This document shows, in pieces, positions 53,485-62,487 of a DNA stretch of 64,000 nucleotides; position 1 is the first letter of the stretch; each line of letters opens with the position of its first letter. The position numbers were made by a program, and so were the translations under genes. Under the pieces are notes generated by a model. It worked only from the letters and a program-made list of their open reading frames with translations, did not search any database and was not told where the DNA came from. This stretch comes from Planctomycetota bacterium (lineage in GTDB: Bacteria; Planctomycetota; Phycisphaerae; Phycisphaerales; UBA1924), in contig JAJRPN010000022.1 of the NCBI GenBank assembly GCA_024280755.1, positions 1 through 64,000 on the forward strand, in the 5' to 3' direction.

Positions 53485-53710
53485 CTAGGCCGTGTCTGAT
53501 GGCTTTGTTCCACACAAGAACACCATCCTTTTCTCCTCCCCCGGGCCTCCGGGGGAGGTGGCTGCGCAGCAGACGGAGGGGGTCTTTTGATGCTGAAACA
53601 AAGGGCAAAGTCGAAACAAGACCCCCTCCGCCTCACCTCGTTCGGCACCTCCCCCGGAGGCCCGGGGGAGGAGAGTATGTGATCAAACACGAGCGTCAGG
53701 AACGGCCTAG
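53485..53710. repeat. Composite inverted-repeat element, copy 2
   Basis: Outer arms CTAGGCCGTGTCTGATGGCT (53485-53504) and GAGCGTCAGGAACGGCCTAG (53691-53710) enclose an R1 pair (53535-53671). It is a sister of the 34.6 kb element, including CCACACAAGAAC after the left arm. The right arm encodes the last residues and the TGA of yebC. Confidence 0.85.
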
Positions 53711-54460
53711 GTCTTCGATGTTAAAGTCGGCGTTTGAATAGACCTTCTGCACATCATCGTTATCTTCGAGCGTATCGATCAGGTTCATCACCTTGCGGAC
53801 ATCATCGCCAGCAACGGGGACGGTGTTCTCTGGGATACGAGCGATCTCCGCTTCGAGAATCTCGATGCCGTCGGCTTCGAGTGCTTCCTTGACCGTAATG
53901 AACTCTGTTGCATCAGTGAGGACAGTCCATACGCCTGGATTTTCTTCGTCGGCACTTTCGGGAGCTTGCACATCATCCGCGCCGGCTTCGAGTGCTTTGT
54001 CCATGATGGTGTCTTCATCATATTTGGATGCGTCGATGATGATCTGTCCTTTGGTCTGGAACATAAACGCGACAGCCCCCGCGTTGCCCATCGAGCCGCC
54101 CCTTTTCTTGAAGATATTGCGGACATCGCCAACGGTGCGGGTGTTGTTGTCGGTAAGGGTGAGCACGAGGATCGCGGTGCCGCCGGGGCCATAGCCTTCG
54201 AAGACGACATCTTGATAGTCTGCTCCGCTGGTATCGCCTGAGCCCTTGGCGATTGCACGCTTAATGGTGTCCTTGGGCATGTTGGCATATTTCGCTTCGT
54301 CGATCGCGTAACGGAGCGAGAGGTTGGTCTCGGGATCGCCCCCGCCCATTTTGGCAGCAACCATGATCGCTTTGGAACACTTCGACCAGATCTTGCCCTT
54401 TTTGTTATCTTGGGCTGCTTTGCGATGCTTGATGTTCGACCATTTACTATGACCTGCCAT
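53696..54460 (-). CDS. yebC: YebC/TACO1-family protein
   Basis: A 254-residue protein beginning MAGHSKWSNIKHRKAAQD, with GYGPGGTAILV and GAVAFMF, diagnostic of YebC/TACO1. Members act as translation factors easing ribosome stalling at proline stretches, and some were described as regulators. AGGAG precedes the ATG. The last codons (LGRS-stop) lie inside the composite repeat arm, so the C terminus is partly repeat-derived. Confidence 0.95.
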   Translation of the reverse strand: MAGHSKWSNIKHRKAAQDNKKGKIWSKCSKAIMVAAKMGGGDPETNLSLRYAIDEAKYANMPKDTIKRAIAKGSGDTSGADYQDVVFEGYGPGGTAILVLTLTDNNTRTVGDVRNIFKKRGGSMGNAGAVAFMFQTKGQIIIDASKYDEDTIMDKALEAGADDVQAPESADEENPGVWTVLTDATEFITVKEALEADGIEILEAEIARIPENTVPVAGDDVRKVMNLIDTLEDNDDVQKVYSNADFNIEDLGRS

Positions 54461-54578
54461 ATTCGGGCTCCTGTATCGTTTGCTGCACTTGGGCAGGTTC
54501 TTTGTACGGTATTCTTCGTCTACATTGTTAGGCGAGAACGCCCAGATTTCAGATAGTTTGGCGATCGAGTTGATGAGT

Positions 54579-57500
54579 TTACGGATCGGGTGTTTTTTCA
54601 GAGGCGTAGCCCTTGCCCAAGGGGGCGATTGTCGGGCGTCCGGTCGATTCGGCGTCTTGAAGCCGATACCGGATCTCGCGGAGTTCAGCGCTCATCGCGT
54701 CGATCGCTCGCTGGTTTGGATTCGCTTGGCTGCTGAGTTCGCGGATGCGTGAGCGAGCGATATCTTCTGCCCCGATCCATGCGTTGCTCGCCCGTTCGAT
54801 GTAACCACCACGCCAGAGCGCATCGCCAAGATGAAGCATGATCGTCGCGTTCTGGCGATCGACATCAAGCTCGTTGGCCCGCTCAAGCAATGAGATCGCG
54901 CCTTGTGTTTTGGGCTGGCCCTCACCCTGTTCAATGTCATCGAAGATGCCCATTTTGTAACGAACCCAAGCGAGTGAATCGATGACCGAAGCTTCGTTTG
55001 GAAGCGAAAGAACAGCTCGTTCAAGCAGTTCAACCGCATACTCCATCCGATCGCCAATCTCGGCGAGCATGTAGCCATAGTCGTTGTTCGACCATGCGTG
55101 ATTGATATCGTAGGAGAGGGCGAGCTGGTAGTAGGACTCAGATTGATCGTTTCTATCAAAGGCCGTTGCCATGACCGCAGCGGTGTACGCAAGGTCGGCC
55201 CGTTGCTCATCGAGTGTAATCGCGGGCTTGCTGCGAGCAGGCGTGCCAAGCTGGTTGGTGGTCAGTTCGATCGCCTGCGCCAACATCCCGTCATGCTGGG
55301 TATAGAGATCAAGCACCCCAAGCATGTCGGCGTTGTTCCCAACCATCCCAAGCAAACGATAGGTCTCGACGACAAAATCGGCATTGAGTGAGTCCGATTC
55401 AATAGAAAGCCTGCTCAGCAACGCGATCGCTTCGTGCGTTCGTCCTTCGCCAAGGAGCGATTGGACAGGCAGGGTCAAGAGTTGATTCCGTTCGAGTTCC
55501 TCATCAACCTGGGCAGCCGATGCCTGCATGACTCCGATGAGTTGATCAAGATCAAGCTCGTGTTGCTGTGAAAGCAACAGCACTTGAACACGGGCGAGAT
55601 GAAAACCAAGCTCAGGCGTGTGGCTTTCGATCAGCGAAATCAGATCGAGAATACTCGATTCACTATGCAGGGTTTCGATCGAATCGACAAGTGCAAAAAC
55701 AAGTTGGGTGAGTTGGTTTTTTTGTGCAGGAAGGAGTTCGATTTGAACCCCTTGAGCTTGGAACGATGTGTGCAGCCGGGCAAGCAGATCATCGATGGCC
55801 TCTTGTGTTTGAAGGGTTGCCAAGAACACAGCATATTCGATGGCCGGATCAATGCCTTCGAGCTTGCTCAGCCGATCGATTGCATGGTCGCGTGCCTCTT
55901 TGGGTTGTTCCATCGGCCCATCAAGCATGAGTTCGATCGTGCGTCCGAGTTCGAAGGAACCAGTGCGTGCGTAGCCATCAACAAGCGTTTGATAGCTTCG
56001 TTGAGACTCTTTGAGTTCGAGCAAACCCTGGGCGGTTTTAATGATGCCTTGGATAGAGTTCGGGTCGGATTGTATTCGACCCTCGAGCCACTCAACTCCT
56101 TTGACAAGCGCGTTGGGATAGTTCGTGGTGCTTTGGGTTTTCCAGATGCTCAGCAGCAGATCGTAGCCAATCTCACGCTGAGGATAGCGGGTGTTGAGAT
56201 CGATCAGCAAGATCTCGGCTTCGGTGATGAGATTGTTTCTTGCCAGTTCGCGGGCACGCAAAAGCCCAAAGAGCGTTGATCGTGGGCGTGTGCTTGAGAG
56301 CTGACGGACGATGAGCCCGAGTTCTTCCACATCTCCGGTCGGTGATGATGGAGAACGGAGCATGAAGAGTTGCTCGATGATCTTTTCGTTGAACGGATCA
56401 ACTTGAGAGGCTCGTTCGAGATAAGAAACAGCTGCTTCAAAGTCTTGGCGGGTTTGTGCGATCTGGGCACCAAGAAGAAGATCCTCGACCTGCGCATCCG
56501 CATCATTGGCCAACGGCTCGATGACATCCCAAGCAGCAGTTGCCTGCTGGGCGACGACGAGTGTCGATGCAAGCTGACGCGAAGCTTGGGGATTATCATC
56601 GTGCGTGTGTTGTTCAAGTTTTGCGATGAGTGTCGATGCGTTTTTCCATTGGCCGACAAGTGCAAACGCTTGGGCATGGGCAGCGAGCCAGTGGGAGGTG
56701 TGTAACTCGGTGAGGTTGAGTGTGAGATTTGAATCGAGGTATCCGATCAAATCTGCACGCCCAAGCCCGAGTCCCATCGCAGTGAGGAGCAACTCTTGGG
56801 CCTGTGAACTCGGTTCGGCGTGTGAGCCAATGAACTCAACTGGGTGATCGAGCGTGCGGAGAAATCCAGAAGCAACCGCTCGAGCAATGGATGGATTGGC
56901 TTGAAGAATCAAACTCGCAGCGTCAAAGCGTTCGTCCTCATCTTCGATCTGGCTTAAAACTTGCAAGCACAAAATCGGATCGTTAGCAATCGATCCCGCA
57001 TTGGCAAGTCTGTAGATTCCTTGCTCAGCATCGAGCGCTTCGAGTTCTACGCCTAAGAGTGATCGCTGGACGGAGGGCTGAAGGTTTGGGCGGGTGCTGA
57101 GTTCGTTGATCGAGTTGGCAAGCACATCGCTGATGCCCTCAAATGATGCGAGGGTGTTGGCCCAATGGTGTTCCTCGGCTCCCAGGTCTGTAGCACTGCC
57201 TTCGAGGTGGCTCAAGAAGATCAACGACGCGCCCGCGGGGCGCCCTTGGCGTAAGGCCGATCCGATCTGACGGGCGACGAGGGCGAGGGGCGATTGTTGT
57301 GAGTTCGCGTCGGCATAGGCATAGGCATAGGCGTCTTGAGCGCGTTGGTGGGCACCGATCGAAGCCCACGCATCGCCCGCTAAAATCCACAGCGATGATC
57401 GCTGGCTCATGATTCCGATGATCTCACGCTTCCATCGCAGATCACGCGAGGTAGTATCAAACGACGACAGCGATTCTTCGAGGGTCAACGCGCCTGCTTT

Positions 57501-58256
57501 GAGATAGCCCGAGTTGATTTGTGCGCTTCCAAGAAGCACGCCGATGATCGAACGGGCCATCGGATGTTTTTCGATCGCGTGGTCTGCCAACGCGGTGCTG
57601 CCCAACCAGAGAACACGAGAATCATCGCCTCGCGTAGATGCGTCGCTCGCAAGATGCACCAAAGCCCTTGGCGAGCGATTACCAAGTTCGATGGCGTGCT
57701 CATATGCGTTGATCGCGCCAACCCGATCGTTTGCGAGAATCAATGCGTCGCCAAGTTCACGGAAGAGCGAGCCTGCGAACGGGTCGAGTTGTGAAGCTTG
57801 TTTGAGCAGCTCGATTGCTTCGGCGGTGTTCCCTGTTTGGCGGAGCGTGCGTGCTTGGGTATAGAGCTTCACCGCCTGCGATTTTCGGCTCCGATCTATC
57901 TTGTCGTGAATAGTCTTGCCATGATCAGTTTGGCCTTGGACATCGCCTGAAGCAAGTGCGTCGGCAGCAACCTGCGCAGGGTCGGTCAAGGCGCGTTGAT
58001 ATCCCGGCGAACCCGGCAAGAGTTCATTGAGTGCATCGGGGGCGATTGTTCGTAAAACATCGTCCGATGCAGGGTCCATCGGGCTGAGCAACTCGAGTTC
58101 CGCCCGTGCTTCGAGTGTTCGCAGCGGGCTCTCGATATGCTCGGTGATCTCGATCAATCGTTCTTGTTTGGTTTGTTGTTGCGTGCAGGCAGGAAGTGAT
58201 GCAAGGGCAGATCCTGCGATGATGGTCAAGAGCAACGATCGAGGATGGTCATGCAT
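54579..58256 (-). CDS. Giant TPR lipoprotein
   Basis: A 1225-residue lipoprotein (SLPACTQQQ lipobox) made almost wholly of TPR-like helical repeats from about residue 120 to the end, including ELGDALILANDRVGAINAYEHAIEL and YQLALSYDINHAWSNNDYGYMLAEIGDRMEYAVELLERA. Probably an envelope scaffold; partners unknown. Its ATG overlaps the stop of the preceding HhH-like gene (TGATG), so it belongs to the nusA-infB-rbfA transcript. Confidence 0.85.
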   Translation of the reverse strand: MHDHPRSLLLTIIAGSALASLPACTQQQTKQERLIEITEHIESPLRTLEARAELELLSPMDPASDDVLRTIAPDALNELLPGSPGYQRALTDPAQVAADALASGDVQGQTDHGKTIHDKIDRSRKSQAVKLYTQARTLRQTGNTAEAIELLKQASQLDPFAGSLFRELGDALILANDRVGAINAYEHAIELGNRSPRALVHLASDASTRGDDSRVLWLGSTALADHAIEKHPMARSIIGVLLGSAQINSGYLKAGALTLEESLSSFDTTSRDLRWKREIIGIMSQRSSLWILAGDAWASIGAHQRAQDAYAYAYADANSQQSPLALVARQIGSALRQGRPAGASLIFLSHLEGSATDLGAEEHHWANTLASFEGISDVLANSINELSTRPNLQPSVQRSLLGVELEALDAEQGIYRLANAGSIANDPILCLQVLSQIEDEDERFDAASLILQANPSIARAVASGFLRTLDHPVEFIGSHAEPSSQAQELLLTAMGLGLGRADLIGYLDSNLTLNLTELHTSHWLAAHAQAFALVGQWKNASTLIAKLEQHTHDDNPQASRQLASTLVVAQQATAAWDVIEPLANDADAQVEDLLLGAQIAQTRQDFEAAVSYLERASQVDPFNEKIIEQLFMLRSPSSPTGDVEELGLIVRQLSSTRPRSTLFGLLRARELARNNLITEAEILLIDLNTRYPQREIGYDLLLSIWKTQSTTNYPNALVKGVEWLEGRIQSDPNSIQGIIKTAQGLLELKESQRSYQTLVDGYARTGSFELGRTIELMLDGPMEQPKEARDHAIDRLSKLEGIDPAIEYAVFLATLQTQEAIDDLLARLHTSFQAQGVQIELLPAQKNQLTQLVFALVDSIETLHSESSILDLISLIESHTPELGFHLARVQVLLLSQQHELDLDQLIGVMQASAAQVDEELERNQLLTLPVQSLLGEGRTHEAIALLSRLSIESDSLNADFVVETYRLLGMVGNNADMLGVLDLYTQHDGMLAQAIELTTNQLGTPARSKPAITLDEQRADLAYTAAVMATAFDRNDQSESYYQLALSYDINHAWSNNDYGYMLAEIGDRMEYAVELLERAVLSLPNEASVIDSLAWVRYKMGIFDDIEQGEGQPKTQGAISLLERANELDVDRQNATIMLHLGDALWRGGYIERASNAWIGAEDIARSRIRELSSQANPNQRAIDAMSAELREIRYRLQDAESTGRPTIAPLGKGYASEKTPDP

Positions 58257-58951
58257 CAGGATGATCCCTTTGCGTTTGATTTGCTGAGTGCTGCCTTTGA
58301 GTTGGCGATCTTTGAGACCCGCTGATCAGAAGCCCAATGTTCGAGCAGCGTGTAGTATTTCAGGGCGTCATTCGCACGGACCATTTTTTCCATGCGTTGG
58401 GTCTGCTGATAGATATTGAGTGTTGTATCGGTGATTTGCTCACGGGCGAGTTGCTTGGCGAGCCAATCATCGATCGGGAAGGCGTGCCACCCGAGCCCAA
58501 GTAAGATCACACGCGACGATACGAATGGCGGGAGCCCGTCGATCACATTGAAGTAATGGATCACATCGCGTTTGTTCATCTCTCGCAATCGATTCAGCGA
58601 AAGCTCGTTTTCTGAAGCGAACACGGAGTTCAATATTCCAATCAATCGCTGGCTGCGTTCGAGGCTTCTCGGATAGCGCGAGGGCAAAATCGCGGTAAGT
58701 TCTTCGGGCGTGCAAACACGCAGTTCGTGGAGGTCAATCAGATCGGCCTTGATACATTCGACCGCACGCTGGGCATGCTCGATCGAGCTTTCCCAGACCA
58801 GCATCGAGAAGACAAGCTCGCTGATCAGTGGGTCGGCAGAGATGATCGTGTGATCCATGAGATCCGCGCATCCGACGCCGCCAAGGCTGGCGAAGGATTG
58901 TTCAAGCTTGCGCATGAACTTGCTCATGATGTCAGGATCTGGCGTACTCAC
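58256..58951 (-). CDS. HhH/endonuclease III-like protein without iron-sulfur cluster
   Basis: A 231-residue protein. The middle resembles the HhH-GPD glycosylase fold: EELTAILPSRYPRSLERSQRL, then a hairpin-like VIDGLPPFVSSRVILLGLGW and FPIDDWLAKQL, matching the place of the catalytic Asp. The catalytic Lys position holds Ser/Arg, and no Cys cluster exists. The GTG start overlaps the rbfA stop (GTGA). It may be a DNA-binding relic or a monofunctional glycosylase. Confidence 0.68.
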   Translation of the reverse strand: MSTPDPDIMSKFMRKLEQSFASLGGVGCADLMDHTIISADPLISELVFSMLVWESSIEHAQRAVECIKADLIDLHELRVCTPEELTAILPSRYPRSLERSQRLIGILNSVFASENELSLNRLREMNKRDVIHYFNVIDGLPPFVSSRVILLGLGWHAFPIDDWLAKQLAREQITDTTLNIYQQTQRMEKMVRANDALKYYTLLEHWASDQRVSKIANSKAALSKSNAKGSS

Positions 58952-59412
58952 CCGTTGGTGTCCTCTTGTGGTTCCGTAGTTTGTGGTTCCGTGGTCGTTT
59001 TTAAATCTTCGTCTGGTGTCATGTCTGGGACTGATGGGGTCTGGGACCATTTTGAAGAGGATTTGGCATCTTGTTCTTGACGATCTTGTTCGAGGATCGA
59101 GAACACTTCTTGCTCGGCTTTGTGCCCTTCGTCATAGATGAGCTTGAGCGTGGGCATCTCTTTGATATGGATGCGTTCCATGACATCTCGGCGCAGCCGC
59201 TTGGTGGCAGCGGTCAAGCCGTGCATGGTGAGGCTGGCGCGTTCTTCGGGCAAGATCGAGATATACGCCTTAGCGTTCTTAAGATCATCCGAGACTTCGA
59301 CTTTGGTCACGGTGACAAGCCCACGGATGCGCGGGTCATTCAGCCCACGCGCCAAGCGTTTTTGCAGTTCTTGTTGGATATTGGATGCGATTTGCAGGCT
59401 TCGGCGTCTCAA
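58948..59412 (-). CDS. rbfA: Ribosome-binding factor A
   Basis: 30S maturation factor. The 154-residue protein starts at a TTG with GGAG eight bases upstream; RRRSLQIASNIQQEL and DPRIRGLVTVTKVEVS are typical, and the KH-like core ends near residue 110. A Thr/Glu/Pro-rich tail follows. Downstream of infB after a hairpin, so its level may be reduced relative to infB. Confidence 0.92.
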   Translation of the reverse strand: MRRRSLQIASNIQQELQKRLARGLNDPRIRGLVTVTKVEVSDDLKNAKAYISILPEERASLTMHGLTAATKRLRRDVMERIHIKEMPTLKLIYDEGHKAEQEVFSILEQDRQEQDAKSSSKWSQTPSVPDMTPDEDLKTTTEPQTTEPQEDTNG

Positions 59413-59446
59413 GCGATCATCTCCGAGATGGAACAGGTATGGAATT

Positions 59447-59479
59447 AAAACGCACGCCGATGGTTACATCGGCGTGCGA
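59447..59479 (-). terminator. Partial terminator between infB and rbfA
   Basis: CGCACGCCGATG/CATCGGCGTGCG with a 4-base loop and TTTT on the minus strand; the short T-run suggests attenuation rather than a full stop. Confidence 0.7.
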
Positions 59480-59493
59480 TGGGGGAACTGGTA

Positions 59494-62382
59494 TTAGTCG
59501 TCGAGCGTACGCGCGACTTCGATCGTCTTGTAGCATTCAAGCACATCGCCCGACTTGATATCGTCGTAGCCTTTGATCTTCATGCCACATTCCATGTTGG
59601 CGCGAACCTCTTTGGCATCGTCCTTGAACCGCTTGAGCTGTTCGAGCTTGCGGCCATTTTCGATGACCACGCCATCGCGTGTCACGCGGATAAGCGCGTC
59701 GCGTTGGACGGTGCCGTCGGTGACGAAACAACCCGCGATGGTGCCGACCTTTGAGACCTTGAAGACCTCGCGGACCTCTGCATGTCCAATGACCTCTTCG
59801 CGGATGTCCGGCGAGAGCAAGCCCTCGACAGCCTTCTTGATATCGTCGACGATGTGGTAAATAACCTGGTAGTTTCGAATCTCGACGCCCTTGTTCTCGG
59901 CGAGCGAGCGACCCTTCGAGTTGGCGATGACATTGAACCCGATGATGATGGCTTTGGATGCCTCGGCAAGCAAGATGTCCGATTCGGTAATCCCACCAAC
60001 TGCTTGGTGAATCACGCGAACCTTGACCTCTTCGTTGCCAACCTTCTGGATTTCAGATTTAAGCACATCGACTGAGCCTTGGACATCCGCCTTGAGCACC
60101 ACAAGGATTTCCTTGAGTTCCGAATCGGCGATCTGTGTGAACATATTGTCCAAGGTGAGCTTGGGAATCGCGAGCAATGCTTCGCGCTCACGCTCTCGGC
60201 GTTGTTCGGCAGCCTTCTCTGCTTCCTTGAGTGAACTCAAGCAATAGAACTTATCGCCCGCATCAGGAAGCGAGTTGATACCCGAAATCTGGACAGGCAT
60301 CGGCGGGAGTGCCTTCTTGAGCTTGTTGCCGCGATCGTCGGTGATGTCACGCACACGCCCAAAGGCACGCCCCATGACGATGAAATCGCCAATCTTGAGT
60401 TCGCCCTCTTGGATGAGGATATTGGCAACATTACCACGCCCGCCTTCTGGACGAGCCTCGATGACGGTGCCTTGTGCCTGGCCAGCAAAGTCGCTCTTGA
60501 GTTCAAGGATCTCTGCTTGGAGATCGAGGATTTCGAGCAAATCTTGGATACCAATATCTTTGGTCGCACTTGTTTTGACGACTTCGGTGTCGCCGCCCCA
60601 TGCGGTTGGGTTGAGCCCATGCTCGGCGAGCTGCCCATAGATCCGTTGGATATTGTCTTCGGTCGCTTGTTCCTTATCGATCTTGTTGAGTGCAACGATG
60701 ATCGGTACGCCCGCAGCTTTTGAATGCGAAATCGATTCCGCCGTCTGAGGCATCACGCCGTCGTCTGCTGCAACAACCAACACCACGATATCGGTCACAT
60801 TGGCGCCACGCGAACGCATTGCCGTGAACGCTTCGTGACCGGGGGTGTCAATAAAGGTAACAAACTTTTCGGTATCGCCGGTGGTGACGGGCACACGGAA
60901 TGCGCTTGTTGCCTGGGTAATCCCGCCGGCTTCGCCGTCGGCGACATTGGCTTGACGGATTCTGTCCAAGAGCGAGGTCTTGCCGTGGTCGACATGACCA
61001 AGGATCGTGACGATCGGGCCTCGGGATCGTTCGTCTTTTCGTTCGCGTGCTTTGAACTGCTCAGCAACCTGCTCTTCAGCACCCTTGGCTTCGATGACTT
61101 CGAGTTCGATGTCCCAATCGATCATGATCTCTTGGGCTTTTTCAGATTCGATACCCGAGTTGATTGTCGCCATGACGCCCGACATAAAGAGCTTCTTGAC
61201 GATGTCGGCGCCCTTGACGCCGGTGGCTGCCGAAAGGTCCTTAATCGAGAACGGAGCTGTAATCTCCACCTTGCCACCGATTTTCGCGGGTGTCTGGGCA
61301 GCGTTTGCTGATGATCGCATCCGCATCTGCTGTTGCTTGAGATAGCCACCGGATTGTTTGAGCCTTGCATCGCGCTCGGCCAAATCTGCAGCGGTCCATC
61401 CGCGTCCAGGTCCAGAGTCTGGGCCCGAGCGTTGGCCGCCATCGCGTCGACGCGCGTTGCCGCCACCGCCGCCGCCACCACCACCGCGTGGTGGTCGCCC
61501 TTCCATAGGCATTCCGCCTCCGCCTCCGCCGCCAGGTCCGCCGTAACCACCTGCGCGAGGTGGACGACGCCGAGGTGCCTCGACATGTTCGGCCGCCTCG
61601 ATGCGAACAACCTTGGGTCCAGAAAGCTTGATCTGGGTCTTCTTCTCAAGCTGACGCCCAACTGGCCCTGTCGCTGTTGGGCGTGTAGGGACATTCATCT
61701 CTGGTGGTTTGCTTGGGCCTGTAGTCTTTGGTTCCGGCGCTCGAACAACACGCTGCACAGGTTTTTCTGTTTTCGTAGCTGGTGCTGATCGGGCTGCTGG
61801 TGCATCTGGTTCTTTGAGCTTTGGTGCATGCGCAGAGAGCCCAGCAGGAACATGAAACGCCTTGATCTTCACCGGAGCAGGAGCTGCTGATGGTGGCGTA
61901 GGAGCAGGCGCAGCGGGTGATGCTTTGGTTGCGGTCGCTTTGGTCGCGGTTGCCTTGACAGCAGTCGCTTTGGGAGCAGCAGTCGCTTTGGGAGCCGTTG
62001 GTTGTGCAGGCGTTGCCTTGACAGCCTTGGTTGCTTTGGCAGGCGCCGGTGGTGGTGGGGCGATTGCGGTCGCCGTGTCTGTATCGCCATCGGCTGAGTC
62101 TGTATCAGACTCAGCCTTCTTGGCTTTGGTTGCTCTCTTTTTGGTCTCACGAACCTTCGAGATATCAACCTTCTCGGCTTGCTCCACCGCAGTATGCGAT
62201 GAATCTGCCGAATCATCGACAGTAAACCATTCGCGGATGGTTTGTTCAAGACCAATCGACACCGTCGACATGTGGTTCTTGATCACATCTTTGGGCAAGC
62301 CCTCTGCGTGACATTTTTCCACAATCGCTTTGGACTTGATGCCCAGGTCTTTTGCGATTTCAAAGATTCGTGTATTGGCCAA
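59494..62382 (-). CDS. infB: Translation initiation factor IF-2
   Basis: GTPase placing initiator tRNA on the 30S subunit. About 962 residues: N-terminal IF2N (ANTRIFEIAKDLGIKSK), a long Ala/Pro/Lys linker, a striking Gly-rich stretch near 285-330 (runs of seven to nine Gly between Arg clusters), then the G domain (GHVDHGKTS, about 460; NKIDKE) and domains II-IV. TTG 62382 is preferred, since GGAG lies six bases before it; TTG 62394 would put that site inside the gene. Confidence 0.95.
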   Translation of the reverse strand: MANTRIFEIAKDLGIKSKAIVEKCHAEGLPKDVIKNHMSTVSIGLEQTIREWFTVDDSADSSHTAVEQAEKVDISKVRETKKRATKAKKAESDTDSADGDTDTATAIAPPPPAPAKATKAVKATPAQPTAPKATAAPKATAVKATATKATATKASPAAPAPTPPSAAPAPVKIKAFHVPAGLSAHAPKLKEPDAPAARSAPATKTEKPVQRVVRAPEPKTTGPSKPPEMNVPTRPTATGPVGRQLEKKTQIKLSGPKVVRIEAAEHVEAPRRRPPRAGGYGGPGGGGGGGMPMEGRPPRGGGGGGGGGNARRRDGGQRSGPDSGPGRGWTAADLAERDARLKQSGGYLKQQQMRMRSSANAAQTPAKIGGKVEITAPFSIKDLSAATGVKGADIVKKLFMSGVMATINSGIESEKAQEIMIDWDIELEVIEAKGAEEQVAEQFKARERKDERSRGPIVTILGHVDHGKTSLLDRIRQANVADGEAGGITQATSAFRVPVTTGDTEKFVTFIDTPGHEAFTAMRSRGANVTDIVVLVVAADDGVMPQTAESISHSKAAGVPIIVALNKIDKEQATEDNIQRIYGQLAEHGLNPTAWGGDTEVVKTSATKDIGIQDLLEILDLQAEILELKSDFAGQAQGTVIEARPEGGRGNVANILIQEGELKIGDFIVMGRAFGRVRDITDDRGNKLKKALPPMPVQISGINSLPDAGDKFYCLSSLKEAEKAAEQRREREREALLAIPKLTLDNMFTQIADSELKEILVVLKADVQGSVDVLKSEIQKVGNEEVKVRVIHQAVGGITESDILLAEASKAIIIGFNVIANSKGRSLAENKGVEIRNYQVIYHIVDDIKKAVEGLLSPDIREEVIGHAEVREVFKVSKVGTIAGCFVTDGTVQRDALIRVTRDGVVIENGRKLEQLKRFKDDAKEVRANMECGMKIKGYDDIKSGDVLECYKTIEVARTLDD

Positions 62383-62487
62383 CTGCTGCTCCAACGCGTG
62401 ATGCGGTTCGTATCGTTCGTGTCGTATTCGGTCTTAATCGTTCGTACCCAAGCATGTGCACACATGCTTGGGCGATGTTCTTTACTC

